From assembly GCA_013359265.1 (NCBI GenBank), contig JABWCD010000001.1, positions 229,000-292,999 on the forward strand: 64,000 bases of DNA, read 5' to 3'. Origin of the DNA: Candidatus Hydrogenedentota bacterium (GTDB lineage: Bacteria; Hydrogenedentota; Hydrogenedentia; Hydrogenedentales; SLHB01). Positions 45,365-53,962 of this stretch are shown here, piece after piece (positions within the stretch are counted from its first letter, which is position 1; every line of letters starts with the position of its first letter). A program made the position numbers and the translations under genes. Below the pieces are notes generated by a model that was not told where the DNA came from, searched no databases, and saw nothing but the letters and a program-made list of their open reading frames with translations.

Positions 45365-46399
45365 ATGAACGCTTTACGGCGCATGCGCGCGCTGATCGCC
45401 GAATGGATCGTGATTCGGAGCAGGCCATCGGCACTCGAAGGCGCGGTAATGTCCGTTGTTTGTATCGCGCTGGCGTTCGCGGTGTGGTATGTCGTGACGG
45501 CGGGCCGCGTCGAAGACCGCATCGTCGATCCCTACACGCTGCCGAGCGTGTCCGAAACTTTCAACACGATAGACGAATTGTGGTTCGACCGCGCACTGGC
45601 GCGGAGCGCCATGGCGAGCTTGGGCCGCGTGCTCGGCGGGTTTGCGCTCGCGGCGGCAATTGCCGTGCCGTTAGGCGTTTGTGCGGGCGCATTTCTTCGG
45701 CTGAACGCGTTCCTGCGGCCCCTTTCGATCTTCGGGCGCAACATCCCCATCGCCGCGCTCATTCCGCTGACGTTGATGTGGTTTGGCCTAGACGAATTGC
45801 AGAAGGTGATGTTTATCTTCCTCGCGTCGGTGGCGTTTATATTCGCGGATACCGTGCGCTCGATCGAAGACGTGCCGGACAGCTACCTCGACGCCGCGTA
45901 TACGCTTGGCGCGCAGTTCGTTCCCAAACATGGCGGAAAAGTCGCGGTAGTACTTGGCCTCGCATACGGCGCGGTGTTCGGCATCGCGTACTACGCGCTG
46001 GCGCAGCGGCCGGGGCCAAACGACGTCGAATTGATTTCGGCCTGGCGCATTGGACTAGCCGAAGTGACAATCGTCGGGTTTGCCGCCGGGTTCCTGTTGT
46101 GGTTCCCGCCGCTTGCTTATCAGGCGGTGCAGAAAGTGCTGCTGCCGCTGGCCATGCCCGACATCGTGAACAGCCTGCGGTTGCTGTTCGGTCTCGCGTT
46201 CGGTTACATCATGTTGGCCGAAGTCATCAACGCGGAGAAGGGTCTCGGCGCGATAATCAACCTTAGCCAGCGACAAGGCCCGCGCGAGCACATTTATCTT
46301 TCGCTGATCCTGATTGCGCTGCTCGCTTTTGGAATCGACCGCGCTCTTCTGACTGTTCAGCGCTGGTGTTTTCCCTATAAGCGAATTGGAGAGCACTAA
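45365..46399 (+). CDS. ABC transporter permease (SsuC/TauC-like) with an insertion in the EAA loop
   Basis: A 344-residue inner-membrane permease. The core matches SsuC/TauC (GRNIPIAALIPLTLMWFG, IEDVPDSYLDAAYTLGA). The EAA loop, which normally runs straight from AAxTLGA into KVxLPxAxPxI, is broken by about 70 residues with two extra hydrophobic segments (roughly 192-213 and 233-254). It then resumes as VQKVLLPLAMPDIVNSLR. The ATG at 45365 is used; a GTG at 45356 is possible. The stop overlaps the ATPase start (TAATG). Confidence 0.87.
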   Translation: MNALRRMRALIAEWIVIRSRPSALEGAVMSVVCIALAFAVWYVVTAGRVEDRIVDPYTLPSVSETFNTIDELWFDRALARSAMASLGRVLGGFALAAAIAVPLGVCAGAFLRLNAFLRPLSIFGRNIPIAALIPLTLMWFGLDELQKVMFIFLASVAFIFADTVRSIEDVPDSYLDAAYTLGAQFVPKHGGKVAVVLGLAYGAVFGIAYYALAQRPGPNDVELISAWRIGLAEVTIVGFAAGFLLWFPPLAYQAVQKVLLPLAMPDIVNSLRLLFGLAFGYIMLAEVINAEKGLGAIINLSQRQGPREHIYLSLILIALLAFGIDRALLTVQRWCFPYKRIGEH

Positions 46400-47274
46400 T
46401 GGCGGGCGCCGTGACAGGCTTGCCTCCGTGCAGCATCACCGAATTCCCGCGCGGCGCCGCGAAGGTGGGCGCCGCCCCCATCATCGAGTTCAAAGGTGTG
46501 ACGAAGACGTTCAGCGCCGGTACGAAGAACGCGTTCACGGCCATTCGCGACGTCACGTTCAGCGTCGAGGATGTCGAGGGGCATGGCGAGTTCGTGGCAA
46601 TACTCGGGCCGAGCGGTTGCGGGAAAAGCACCGTGCTTCGCCTAATCGCTGGGCTCGGCCCGCACCATCCCGCGACGCGCGGCGACGTGTTGTTGTCCGG
46701 CAACCCGATTACCGGCCCCGGCCCCGACCGGGGAATGGTGTTCCAGGACTATACGAGTTTCGACAACCGCACCGTGCTCGACAATGTCGCGTTCGGCCTC
46801 GAATGCCGCGGCGTGCCGAAGCGCGAGCGGTACGAACTTGCGAAGGAATGGATCGGCAAGGTCAAGCTTGACCCGGTGAAGGACGCGTACAAGTATCCGC
46901 ACCAACTGTCCGGCGGCATGCGGCAGCGCGTCGCCATTGCGCGCACGTTGATCCTCAAGCCGCGCGTCATCCTGATGGACGAACCGTTCGGCGCACTCGA
47001 CCCGGCCACGCGGCACAATATGCAGGACCTGTTGATCGAACTTTGGAAAGAGGTCCAGGCCACGGTCTTCTTCATCACGCACGACGTTAACGAGTCCGTG
47101 TTTCTCGGCGACCGCTGTTACATTTTCAGCAACTCACCGGGCACGATCATTCACCAGTTCCGCATCTCTCCTCCCGACCGCCCCGCCCGGCTCATCATCC
47201 GCGAGAAGTCTTTCCTTGAAACGGTTTATCATGTCCGCGAGATTCTGGATGGCCTCGAAGAAGGGAAGACATGA
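46399..47274 (+). CDS. ABC transporter ATP-binding protein (SsuB/TauB-like)
   Basis: A 291-residue ATPase with a roughly 27-residue N-terminal extension, Walker A GPSGCGKST (70-78), Q-loop MVFQDYTSFDNRTV, signature LSGGMRQR, Walker B VILMDEPFGALD and switch His in FFITHDVNESV. It would energise the permease encoded just upstream. Its start overlaps the permease stop and its own stop overlaps the next gene by four bases, so the three are translationally coupled. The C-terminal ~45 residues after the core domain are typical of the nitrate/sulfonate branch. Confidence 0.9.
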   Translation: MAGAVTGLPPCSITEFPRGAAKVGAAPIIEFKGVTKTFSAGTKNAFTAIRDVTFSVEDVEGHGEFVAILGPSGCGKSTVLRLIAGLGPHHPATRGDVLLSGNPITGPGPDRGMVFQDYTSFDNRTVLDNVAFGLECRGVPKRERYELAKEWIGKVKLDPVKDAYKYPHQLSGGMRQRVAIARTLILKPRVILMDEPFGALDPATRHNMQDLLIELWKEVQATVFFITHDVNESVFLGDRCYIFSNSPGTIIHQFRISPPDRPARLIIREKSFLETVYHVREILDGLEEGKT

Positions 47275-48164
47275 ACCGCCGACCGCCCCAGTCCAATTTC
47301 GCGAAATACGTCGCCGCGGCGTTTTCGTGGCGGTGGAACCTGCTCGCGTTCGGGGCGGGCATTGTCTTCGCGTTTCTGTCCGGCCAGCCGGACATGTTCA
47401 TTCCGTTGGTCGCGGCCGCGGAGATCGGGTACCTGGGTCTGCTCTCTACCCACCCCAGATTTCGCAAGTCCGTGGATGCGCGCAAATATTCGGGACGCTC
47501 CATCGCCGTTCAAAACGTATCCTCGGACGAGCTGCTGCGCCAGATTCGTTCCGGATTGAAGCCCGAGATGTGGCGCCGGTACGAGTCGCTGCGCGACAGG
47601 TGCCTGCACCTCGACAACCTGGCAAAGCAATTCCGCGGATTACAACTCGGCGACTCCTCGACACGATCGGAACTTCAGACCGCGTCACTCGAGCGGCTGC
47701 TGTGGATGTTCCTGAAGCTGCTGTACAGCGTCGATGCGCTGGACCGGTTTCTGAAAGGCACCAGCCGGGAATCCCTCGCCGGGCAACACGCGGAAAGCGA
47801 GGCGGAGTTGAAGGAAGCTCAAGCCGCGAAGCGTAACGAGAACATGTTGCGCTCGCTGCAGGACAAGGTAGCGACCCTGCACCAACGCCTCGAAAACTAC
47901 GACCGCGCCGTGGACAACCGCGAATTCCTGTCGCTCGAACTCGACCGCATCGAGCAGAAGGTGAGCGCGATCAGCGAGATGGCGATCAACACGCGCGATG
48001 CCGCGGACTTCTCGGCCCAGGTGGACGGCATTACGGACGGCATTACCGCCACCGAACAGGCGATGCAATCGTTGGACGTGGGACCCGTGTTAATGTCGCG
48101 CGAAGAACCGCCGCCCCTGTTGCAGCGGCAGGAACCGCCACCGCTCGTGAAACAGCGCCGCTAA
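47271..48164 (+). CDS. Two-TM coiled-coil protein of unknown function
   Basis: A 297-residue protein with two close hydrophobic segments near the N-terminus (about 22-37 and 42-59). A long helical cytoplasmic-type region follows, including a coiled coil at about 165-240, and the C-terminus is Pro-rich with a repeated EPPPLLQRQ-like motif. It begins within the ATPase stop (ATGA). No family recognised. The coiled coil and its position between a PspA-linked transporter and an AAA+ ATPase suggest a membrane adaptor, which is inference. Confidence 0.72.
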   Translation: MNRRPPQSNFAKYVAAAFSWRWNLLAFGAGIVFAFLSGQPDMFIPLVAAAEIGYLGLLSTHPRFRKSVDARKYSGRSIAVQNVSSDELLRQIRSGLKPEMWRRYESLRDRCLHLDNLAKQFRGLQLGDSSTRSELQTASLERLLWMFLKLLYSVDALDRFLKGTSRESLAGQHAESEAELKEAQAAKRNENMLRSLQDKVATLHQRLENYDRAVDNREFLSLELDRIEQKVSAISEMAINTRDAADFSAQVDGITDGITATEQAMQSLDVGPVLMSREEPPPLLQRQEPPPLVKQRR

Positions 48165-48233
48165 CGGGCTTGCGCAAAACAGGTCGTAGGCAACCTGCGG
48201 CTGAACTCGCACCACCGTTGTAGAAAGGACACG

Positions 48234-49985
48234 ATGCCGTCGCGCACTTGGCCAGATTGGGTAAACCGCCTCGAGGAGACCTACCTCGCCGGCGGGTCGA
48301 GCATGTTCATTCTCCACGGAAACGTCGGCGACATGGTGCCCAGCGCCGAGAACGGCAATGCGGCGTTCGAGCCGCTGTCGGACTTTCTCGCAACGCGCCT
48401 CTTCGGAACGTACGACATCGTGCTCCACTACGACCTCGGCCGCGGACTGCGCGTGTACGCGGGCGCCGACGCGAAGCGGCTGACGCGCATGAACGCGCTC
48501 TTCGGCAAGATCATGGGCGGGACCATCGAGTCCGTGCTCGAACCCGGACAGGCGTTTCGTTTGATCGATCGCCTTATCAATCTATTATTGGCCGCGGACG
48601 ACGCTGCGTCGCGCAAAGTGGCGGTGTTGATCGATTACGCCGATTTTATCTGCGCGACGGAAGATCGTCCGACGACGCACCTCGCCACCTTGCTGAATTG
48701 GGCGCGCAGCCCCGTTATTCGCAGTGTGAACGTCGTGTTCGTGTTAATGACGGAGAGTCTCGCGCGGCTCAACGGTTCGCTCGTCCAGAGCGCCTACACG
48801 GAGGAGATCGGCGTCGAGTTGCCCACGTATGACGAGCGAAAGCTGTTTGTGACGAGCGAATACTCCGCGCTTGCGAACGATGCGGATCGCCTCGCGAAGA
48901 TGAGCGCGGGCCTAACGCTCACGAACTTCGACGCCATGCTCCGCCTCGCCACGCGCGCGAGCGCGCCCGCCGAAGGCGTCGATCCCGTGAAAGAAGCAGT
49001 GCCCCAGAAAGACACCGCCGAGATTTCGACCGCGAAACTCTCCACAATCAAAAAGAACTTGATGGAAGCGCAGTTGCCCGGCCTTATCGAGTTCGTCGAA
49101 CCCAAGTTCGATTTGAGCATGGTTGCCGGCCATGCGGCGGCGAAGGAACGCCTCGTCAACGACGCAAAACTCGTGAAGCAGGGCCAGCACGATGCCGTGC
49201 CGATGGGATATCTCATCTGCGGACCGGTCGGAGTAGGAAAGACCTTTCTTGCGCAATGCTATGCGGGCTCGGTTGGCATACCGTGTATCACGATTCTGAA
49301 TTTCCGTAGCAAGTACGTCGGCGAAACCGAAGCGAACCTCGAACGCATCCTGTTCGTCGTGCGCGAACTTGGCCCCATTGCCGTCGTTGTGGACGAGGCG
49401 GACGCCGCGGTTGGCGATCGCACCGCGAGCGGCGATTCGGGCACCAGCGCGCGGGTCTTCGCGCAACTCGCCTCGCAAATGGGCAACACGCAGTACCGCG
49501 GCAAGATTATCTGGTTCCTGCTCACGTGCCGGCCTGACCTGTTGCCGATCGATCTTAAGCGGCAGGGGCGCTGCGAGGAGCACATTCCGCTTTTCTATCC
49601 CGAGACCGTGGATGATCGGCGCGAGATGTTCCTTGCGATGGCGAAGAAGCTGAAGTTGCCGCTTGACGAAAAATCACTGCCGGACCTGAGCGCTACTCCT
49701 TCGTTGAGCGGGGCGGACATCGAAAGCGTCCTCACGCGCGTGCGTCGCGAATCGTTGATCCAAAACCGTCCGATCGACGCGGCACTGGTCAAGGAAGTCA
49801 TCGACAACTTCCGCAGTCTGCGGAGCCAGGCCCACGAACTGCAGCTCATCGCCGCGATTCTTGAATCGTCCGACCAGCGCTACCTGCCCGAAAAGGTGCG
49901 CAGCCAGATCAATTCACCCGAACAGTACCAGGTGCTCGCGCGGAAACTGCGCGAACTCCAAGCCATTGAAGACAGCGGATTGTAG
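48234..49985 (+). CDS. Two-domain AAA+ ATPase, N-terminal domain degenerate
   Basis: A 583-residue protein. The C-terminal AAA+ domain has Walker A G330PVGVGKT337, Walker B VVVDEAD (384-390), a sensor-1-like TCRPDLL (431-437) and putative arginine fingers R443/R446 in LKRQGR. The N-terminal part (about 15-235) looks like a second AAA+ fold that lost its P-loop (FILHGNVGDMV) but keeps a Walker-B-like VLIDYADF. This is a Cdc48/ClpB-like tandem idea with one dead ring. It is the last gene of the PspA-ABC cluster, 69 bases after the coiled-coil gene. AAA+ partners of PspA could remodel or disassemble its polymers; that role here is inferred. Confidence 0.85.
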   Translation: MPSRTWPDWVNRLEETYLAGGSSMFILHGNVGDMVPSAENGNAAFEPLSDFLATRLFGTYDIVLHYDLGRGLRVYAGADAKRLTRMNALFGKIMGGTIESVLEPGQAFRLIDRLINLLLAADDAASRKVAVLIDYADFICATEDRPTTHLATLLNWARSPVIRSVNVVFVLMTESLARLNGSLVQSAYTEEIGVELPTYDERKLFVTSEYSALANDADRLAKMSAGLTLTNFDAMLRLATRASAPAEGVDPVKEAVPQKDTAEISTAKLSTIKKNLMEAQLPGLIEFVEPKFDLSMVAGHAAAKERLVNDAKLVKQGQHDAVPMGYLICGPVGVGKTFLAQCYAGSVGIPCITILNFRSKYVGETEANLERILFVVRELGPIAVVVDEADAAVGDRTASGDSGTSARVFAQLASQMGNTQYRGKIIWFLLTCRPDLLPIDLKRQGRCEEHIPLFYPETVDDRREMFLAMAKKLKLPLDEKSLPDLSATPSLSGADIESVLTRVRRESLIQNRPIDAALVKEVIDNFRSLRSQAHELQLIAAILESSDQRYLPEKVRSQINSPEQYQVLARKLRELQAIEDSGL

Positions 49986-50075
49986 TCCAATTCTTGCATC
50001 CCATCTAAATCGCTTTCTGTGCATTTTCAGCGCGATTAGCGGTATTCTCTTTTGCGGCAAGTTAAGGCCCCTGAT

Positions 50076-50606
50076 ATGAAGACCCCTTCAACTTCAGTAC
50101 GGAAACCATCCAACTCCGGTAGGGAGGATTTGCGCATACTGAGTGCGTTGCGCCGAATCATTCGCGCGGTCGACATCCATTCGCGCAAGTTGGCCACGAC
50201 CCACAACCTCACCGTACCCCAACTGCTTGCGCTAATGTGCGTCGTCGAAGAAGGTCCTGTCAGTTCGACACATATCAGCGAACAGATTCACCTCAGCGGC
50301 AGCACAGTCGTTGGCTTGGTGGATCGGCTGGAAGCCAAGGGGCTCGTTCGTCGAGACCGCAGTACAGAGGATCGCAGACTGGTATTCGTGGCGGCGACGA
50401 CGCTGGGCATCGAAGCAGCCAGAGCGGCGCCGTCCCCCCTGCAGGATCGGTTTGTCGAACGGCTCGGACGATTGGATTCGGACGAGCGCGACCGAATCGC
50501 CCTTTCCCTAGAGCGCGTGGTGGAGCTGATGGAGGCGCGCGACATTGACGCATCTCCCATTCTCGATGTTGGTGACGTAAAGCGGCCGACTGCATCGTCG
50601 ACGTAA
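50076..50606 (+). CDS. MarR-family regulator, probably of the ectoine genes (EctR-like)
   Basis: A 176-residue winged-helix protein. The DNA-binding part is HISEQIHLSGSTVVGLVDRLEAKGLVRRDRSTEDRR, with flanking dimerisation helices. It directly precedes ectA on the same strand. MarR-type EctR regulators sit next to ectoine genes in methylotrophs and marine bacteria, so the same role is likely here. The ATG at 50076 follows an AAGG box by eight bases; an in-frame TTG at 50052 is possible. Confidence 0.85.
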   Translation: MKTPSTSVRKPSNSGREDLRILSALRRIIRAVDIHSRKLATTHNLTVPQLLALMCVVEEGPVSSTHISEQIHLSGSTVVGLVDRLEAKGLVRRDRSTEDRRLVFVAATTLGIEAARAAPSPLQDRFVERLGRLDSDERDRIALSLERVVELMEARDIDASPILDVGDVKRPTASST

Positions 50607-50647
50607 ACGACTGTATTTCAGCAATGTACACAACTCGAGCCGATCAA

Positions 50648-50676
50648 TTGAGTCTTCAGTTAATTTGTGTTATAAT
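50648..50676 (+). promoter_or_regulatory. Sigma-70-type promoter of the ectoine operon
   Basis: TTGAGT (50648-50653), a 17-base spacer and a perfect TATAAT (50671-50676) lie in a markedly AT-rich gap after the MarR gene. The predicted start of transcription is near 50683, very close to the ectA start, so the leader is short. Confidence 0.7.
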
Positions 50677-50695
50677 CATTGCTTCTATGATAACA

Positions 50696-50703
50696 TGTAT
50701 ACA
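50696..50703. promoter_or_regulatory. TGTATACA palindrome downstream of the ectoine promoter
   Basis: A perfect 8-base palindrome lies about 20 bases after the -10 box, with a related TGTACAC word at 50626-50632. It is a plausible half of a MarR-type operator, but short palindromes occur by chance in AT-rich DNA. Confidence 0.3.
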
Positions 50704-50704
50704 A

Positions 50705-51241
50705 ATGATTGATACTCAATGCACCCAATCCTCGCCGCGCAGCGCTGCCGACGCGAGAGTGCGGCTCCATGCGCCTCACACGGAAGATGCTGCGGAGGTA
50801 TGGCGGCTCGTGCAGATGGCGCCGCCGCTCGAAGTCAATACGCCATACGCGTACCTACTGTTGTGTACGCATTTCGCCCAGACGAGCGTTGTCGCACGGA
50901 ATGGGCGAACACTTCGGGGATTCATCGGCGGGTACCGAATTCAGGAACGGCCGGACACGCTGTATATTTGGCAGATTGCCGTCCACCCACTCGACAGGCG
51001 CAAAGGTCTCGGAGACATGATGCTGGCGGCGCTGATTTCTCGCCATGGCCTATCAGACGTCCGATTCATCGAGGCCAGTGTGACCCCGTCCAATTTTTCG
51101 TCCAATCGCTTTTTCTTACGATTCGCCCAACGCCGTGGATTTGCGGTCGAGCGACGGGCCCTATTCACTGCGGATCATTTCCCGGAAGGGAATCACGAGC
51201 CCGAGCAGCTCATCCGCATCGGCCCGCTGCACGTTGAATAG
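50705..51241 (+). CDS. ectA: L-2,4-diaminobutyrate N-gamma-acetyltransferase
   Basis: EctA acetylates diaminobutyrate, the second step of ectoine synthesis. The GNAT-fold protein has PPLEVNTPYAYLLLCTHFAQT, GFIGGYRIQERPDTLYIWQIAVHP, the acetyl-CoA loop RRKGLGDMM, and the C-terminal HFPEGNHEPEQLIRIGP, all typical of EctA. Start choice is uncertain: ATGs at 50687 and 50705 both fit the promoter. The 50705 start gives 178 residues, close to the family length. No ribosome-binding site is evident. ectB, ectC and ectD follow. Confidence 0.92.
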   Translation: MIDTQCTQSSPRSAADARVRLHAPHTEDAAEVWRLVQMAPPLEVNTPYAYLLLCTHFAQTSVVARNGRTLRGFIGGYRIQERPDTLYIWQIAVHPLDRRKGLGDMMLAALISRHGLSDVRFIEASVTPSNFSSNRFFLRFAQRRGFAVERRALFTADHFPEGNHEPEQLIRIGPLHVE

Positions 51242-51263
51242 CAGTAACAAGGGGAATGCCGTG

Positions 51264-52592
51264 ATGGGTAGTTCAATGGCAATTCGTACGAGAGCGGAAT
51301 CGACGCAGGTTTTCGAGCGCGTGGAATCGAACGTGCGCGGGTACTGCCGCGCCTATCCGACCGTGTTTACACGTGCGCAGAACGCATCGCTGTTCAACGA
51401 ACGAGGCGACCGATTCATCGATTTTCTCGCGGGCGCGGGAACACTGAGCTACGGACACAACAATCCACACTTGAAGAAGGCGCTCCTTGAATATATCGCA
51501 CAGGACGGAATCGTCCACAGTCTTGACATGTACAGCAGCGCGAAGCGGCGATTCCTCGAGGCACTCGACCAGATTGTTCTACGGCCGCGGGAGATGGATT
51601 ATTGCGTGCAATTCACCGGACCGACCGGCACCAACGCCGTCGAGGCGGCCCTAAAGATCGCGCGCAACTACACCGGCCGCACAAACGTCATTGCATTCAC
51701 GAACGGTTTCCACGGCGTAACGCTAGGTTCCGTCGCCGTGACCGGAAACGCGCATTTTCGTTCTGCGGCGGGCGTCGCTCTGTGCAACACGACGTTCATG
51801 CCGTATGACGGGTACTGCGGCGAACACGTCGATACGATCGCCTTCATCGAGCGGATGCTCACCGATCCAAGCAGCGGCCTCGATTTTCCAGCGGCAGTCA
51901 TCGTGGAGTGCATTCAGGGGGAGGGTGGTGTGAACGAGGCGAGCTTCGATTGGCTGCGGAGGCTCGAGCGCCTGTGCAATATGCACGGTATAGTCCTCAT
52001 CGTAGACGACATACAGGCGGGCGTAGGACGGACAGGAACGTTCTTCAGTTTCGAGGACGCCGACATCTCGCCTGACGTCATTACACTCTCAAAATCGCTA
52101 AGCGGCTATGGCCTTCCGTTGTCGGTCGTGCTGTTGAAGCGCAAACTCGACATCTGGAAGCCGGGGCAGCACAACGGGACCTTTCGTGGCAATAATTTGG
52201 CTTTTGTGACTGCGGCGGAAATGATTGGGCGGTACTGGACCAATCGAGGCTTCAGTAAGCAGGTCCAACAGAAATCCTGGTACATGGGCAAACGACTGCA
52301 CCAGTTGCGCGAACGGTTTCCGAGTATCGTCGGCGTGCGCGGGCGCGGGCTATTCTTCGGAATCGAGTTTTCGCCGATCTGCCTTGCAGGCGAGGTTCGC
52401 GACGCCGCGTTCCGAAACGGTCTCATAGTTGAAACGTGCGGTGCGCGCGATCACGTCTTAAAGATTCTGCCCCCGCTGACGATCGAGGAATCCGACATGG
52501 CCGAGGGGCTCTGCATTCTCGAGGCATCACTTGTAGAAGCATTGGAGAGTAACGAATCGAGAGCACCTGTGCCAATGGAGTACGAATCATGA
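51264..52592 (+). CDS. ectB: Diaminobutyrate-2-oxoglutarate aminotransferase
   Basis: EctB makes L-2,4-diaminobutyrate from aspartate semialdehyde and glutamate, the first step of ectoine synthesis. It is a class III PLP aminotransferase of 442 residues. The family motifs are FTGPTGTNAVEAALKIAR, IVECIQGEGGVN, LIVDDIQAGVGRTGTFFSFE and the PLP lysine K277 in ITLSKSLSGYG. An AAGGGG box precedes the start; ATG at 51264 is used, with a GTG three bases earlier as an alternative. It overlaps ectC by four bases. Confidence 0.94.
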   Translation: MGSSMAIRTRAESTQVFERVESNVRGYCRAYPTVFTRAQNASLFNERGDRFIDFLAGAGTLSYGHNNPHLKKALLEYIAQDGIVHSLDMYSSAKRRFLEALDQIVLRPREMDYCVQFTGPTGTNAVEAALKIARNYTGRTNVIAFTNGFHGVTLGSVAVTGNAHFRSAAGVALCNTTFMPYDGYCGEHVDTIAFIERMLTDPSSGLDFPAAVIVECIQGEGGVNEASFDWLRRLERLCNMHGIVLIVDDIQAGVGRTGTFFSFEDADISPDVITLSKSLSGYGLPLSVVLLKRKLDIWKPGQHNGTFRGNNLAFVTAAEMIGRYWTNRGFSKQVQQKSWYMGKRLHQLRERFPSIVGVRGRGLFFGIEFSPICLAGEVRDAAFRNGLIVETCGARDHVLKILPPLTIEESDMAEGLCILEASLVEALESNESRAPVPMEYES

Positions 52593-52999
52593 TCGTACGA
52601 ACTCTCGACTCAGTACGGAACAGTGATCGCGAAATACACGCGCCGACGTGGGTCAGCCGGCGATTGCTCCTGAAAAAGGACGGCATGGGATTCTCGATGC
52701 ACGAGACGATCATTTACGCCGGAACGAGTACGAAGATGTGGTACCGGAACCATCTGGAGGCGGTGTACTGCATCGAGGGTAACGGCGAGTTGGAGGACGT
52801 AAATTCAGGCGCTCTTCATGTCGTCAAGCCGGGTACGTTATACGCTCTGGACAAACACGACCGGCACGTCCTTAAGGCGATTACCGAGCTCCGCCTTGTG
52901 TGCGTGTTTAATCCTCCCTGCTCTGGACGGGAGAACCATGACGAACACGGCGGATACCCACTGTTGGACGACGAACTGGCGCCGGTACGCTCGAAGTAG
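52589..52999 (+). CDS. ectC: L-ectoine synthase
   Basis: EctC is an iron-dependent cupin that cyclises N-gamma-acetyl-diaminobutyrate to ectoine. The 136-residue protein has the expected length and the motifs GFSMHETIIYAGTSTKMWYRNHLEAVYCIEG (metal-binding Glu, Tyr and His region), PGTLYALDKHDRHVL and CVFNPPCSGRENHDEHGGYPL. Its ATG overlaps the ectB stop. Confidence 0.96.
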   Translation: MIVRTLDSVRNSDREIHAPTWVSRRLLLKKDGMGFSMHETIIYAGTSTKMWYRNHLEAVYCIEGNGELEDVNSGALHVVKPGTLYALDKHDRHVLKAITELRLVCVFNPPCSGRENHDEHGGYPLLDDELAPVRSK

Positions 53000-53024
53000 C
53001 GGCGAATCGTGGAGGTAAGAACCG

Positions 53025-53957
53025 ATGGGAACACGCGTAGACAAATATCCGAGCCGCGTGGATGGCGAGGCGGGCGTCGTGCCGCGGGTCGATCCTGTCG
53101 TATACGGCACCGAAGACGGTCCGCTGTCTCGCGGGATGCTGGACGAGTTCGAGCGCAACGGATTCTTGGTGATGCGGGACTTGCTCGATTCGGCGGAGAT
53201 TGCCGTGCTTCGCGACGAATGCGAACGGCTCCGCCGCAGTGAACGGATCCGTCAATCGGAACTCGCGATTACGGAACCGACCAGCGGGGAGACGCGTTCT
53301 ATTTTCGCGGTACAGACGGTCAGCGAGATTTTCGCGAAACTTGTATGCCACGAAATGGTGGTTCGGGCTGTGCGGCAACTGCTCGGCGGTGATGTCTATT
53401 TGCACCAGTCACGCGCAAACCTCAAACCCGGATTTCGCGGCAAAGAGTTCTATTGGCACTCGGACTTCGAGACATGGCATGCGGAAGACGGCATGCCGTC
53501 GATGCGGGCCGTAAGTTGTTCCATTGCGCTGACAGACAACTACGAGTTCAACGGTCCGCTGATGCTCATTCCCGGGTCGCACAGGCAATTCATACAGTGC
53601 ATGGGCCGCACTCCGGATGACCACTATTTGAAGTCCCTCAAGAAACAGGAGTACGGCGTCCCGTCGGACGCGCAACTGGAACGGCTCATCAACGAAGCGG
53701 GAATCGCCGCTCCGATGCTGCACGCGGGGTCGATGATCATCTTCGACTGCAATACTATGCACGGGTCGAACAGCAATATTACGCCGTACCCGCGCACCAA
53801 CGTTTTTGCGGTGTACAACAGCGTCGAGAATATGCTGGTGGAGCCGTTTGCGGCGAAAAAGCCGCGGCCATGGTTCCTCGGCAATCGCGAGCCGACGGTG
53901 ATCGAGCCGTCCGGATTCTCGCTGCTGCGCAAGCAGTCCTGCGCCCAGCCGGCGTGA
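53025..53957 (+). CDS. ectD: Ectoine 5-hydroxylase
   Basis: EctD is a non-haem iron, 2-oxoglutarate-dependent dioxygenase converting ectoine to 5-hydroxyectoine. The iron ligands are H145 and D147 in FYWHSDFETWH and H246 in TMHGSN. The EctD signature around FYWHSDFETWHAEDGMP is intact, as is the NPxS-like 2-oxoglutarate region near the C-terminal half. Length (310) is normal. It starts 25 bases after ectC, behind a GGAGG box, so one transcript likely covers ectABCD. Confidence 0.94.
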   Translation: MGTRVDKYPSRVDGEAGVVPRVDPVVYGTEDGPLSRGMLDEFERNGFLVMRDLLDSAEIAVLRDECERLRRSERIRQSELAITEPTSGETRSIFAVQTVSEIFAKLVCHEMVVRAVRQLLGGDVYLHQSRANLKPGFRGKEFYWHSDFETWHAEDGMPSMRAVSCSIALTDNYEFNGPLMLIPGSHRQFIQCMGRTPDDHYLKSLKKQEYGVPSDAQLERLINEAGIAAPMLHAGSMIIFDCNTMHGSNSNITPYPRTNVFAVYNSVENMLVEPFAAKKPRPWFLGNREPTVIEPSGFSLLRKQSCAQPA

Positions 53958-53962
53958 GGCCG

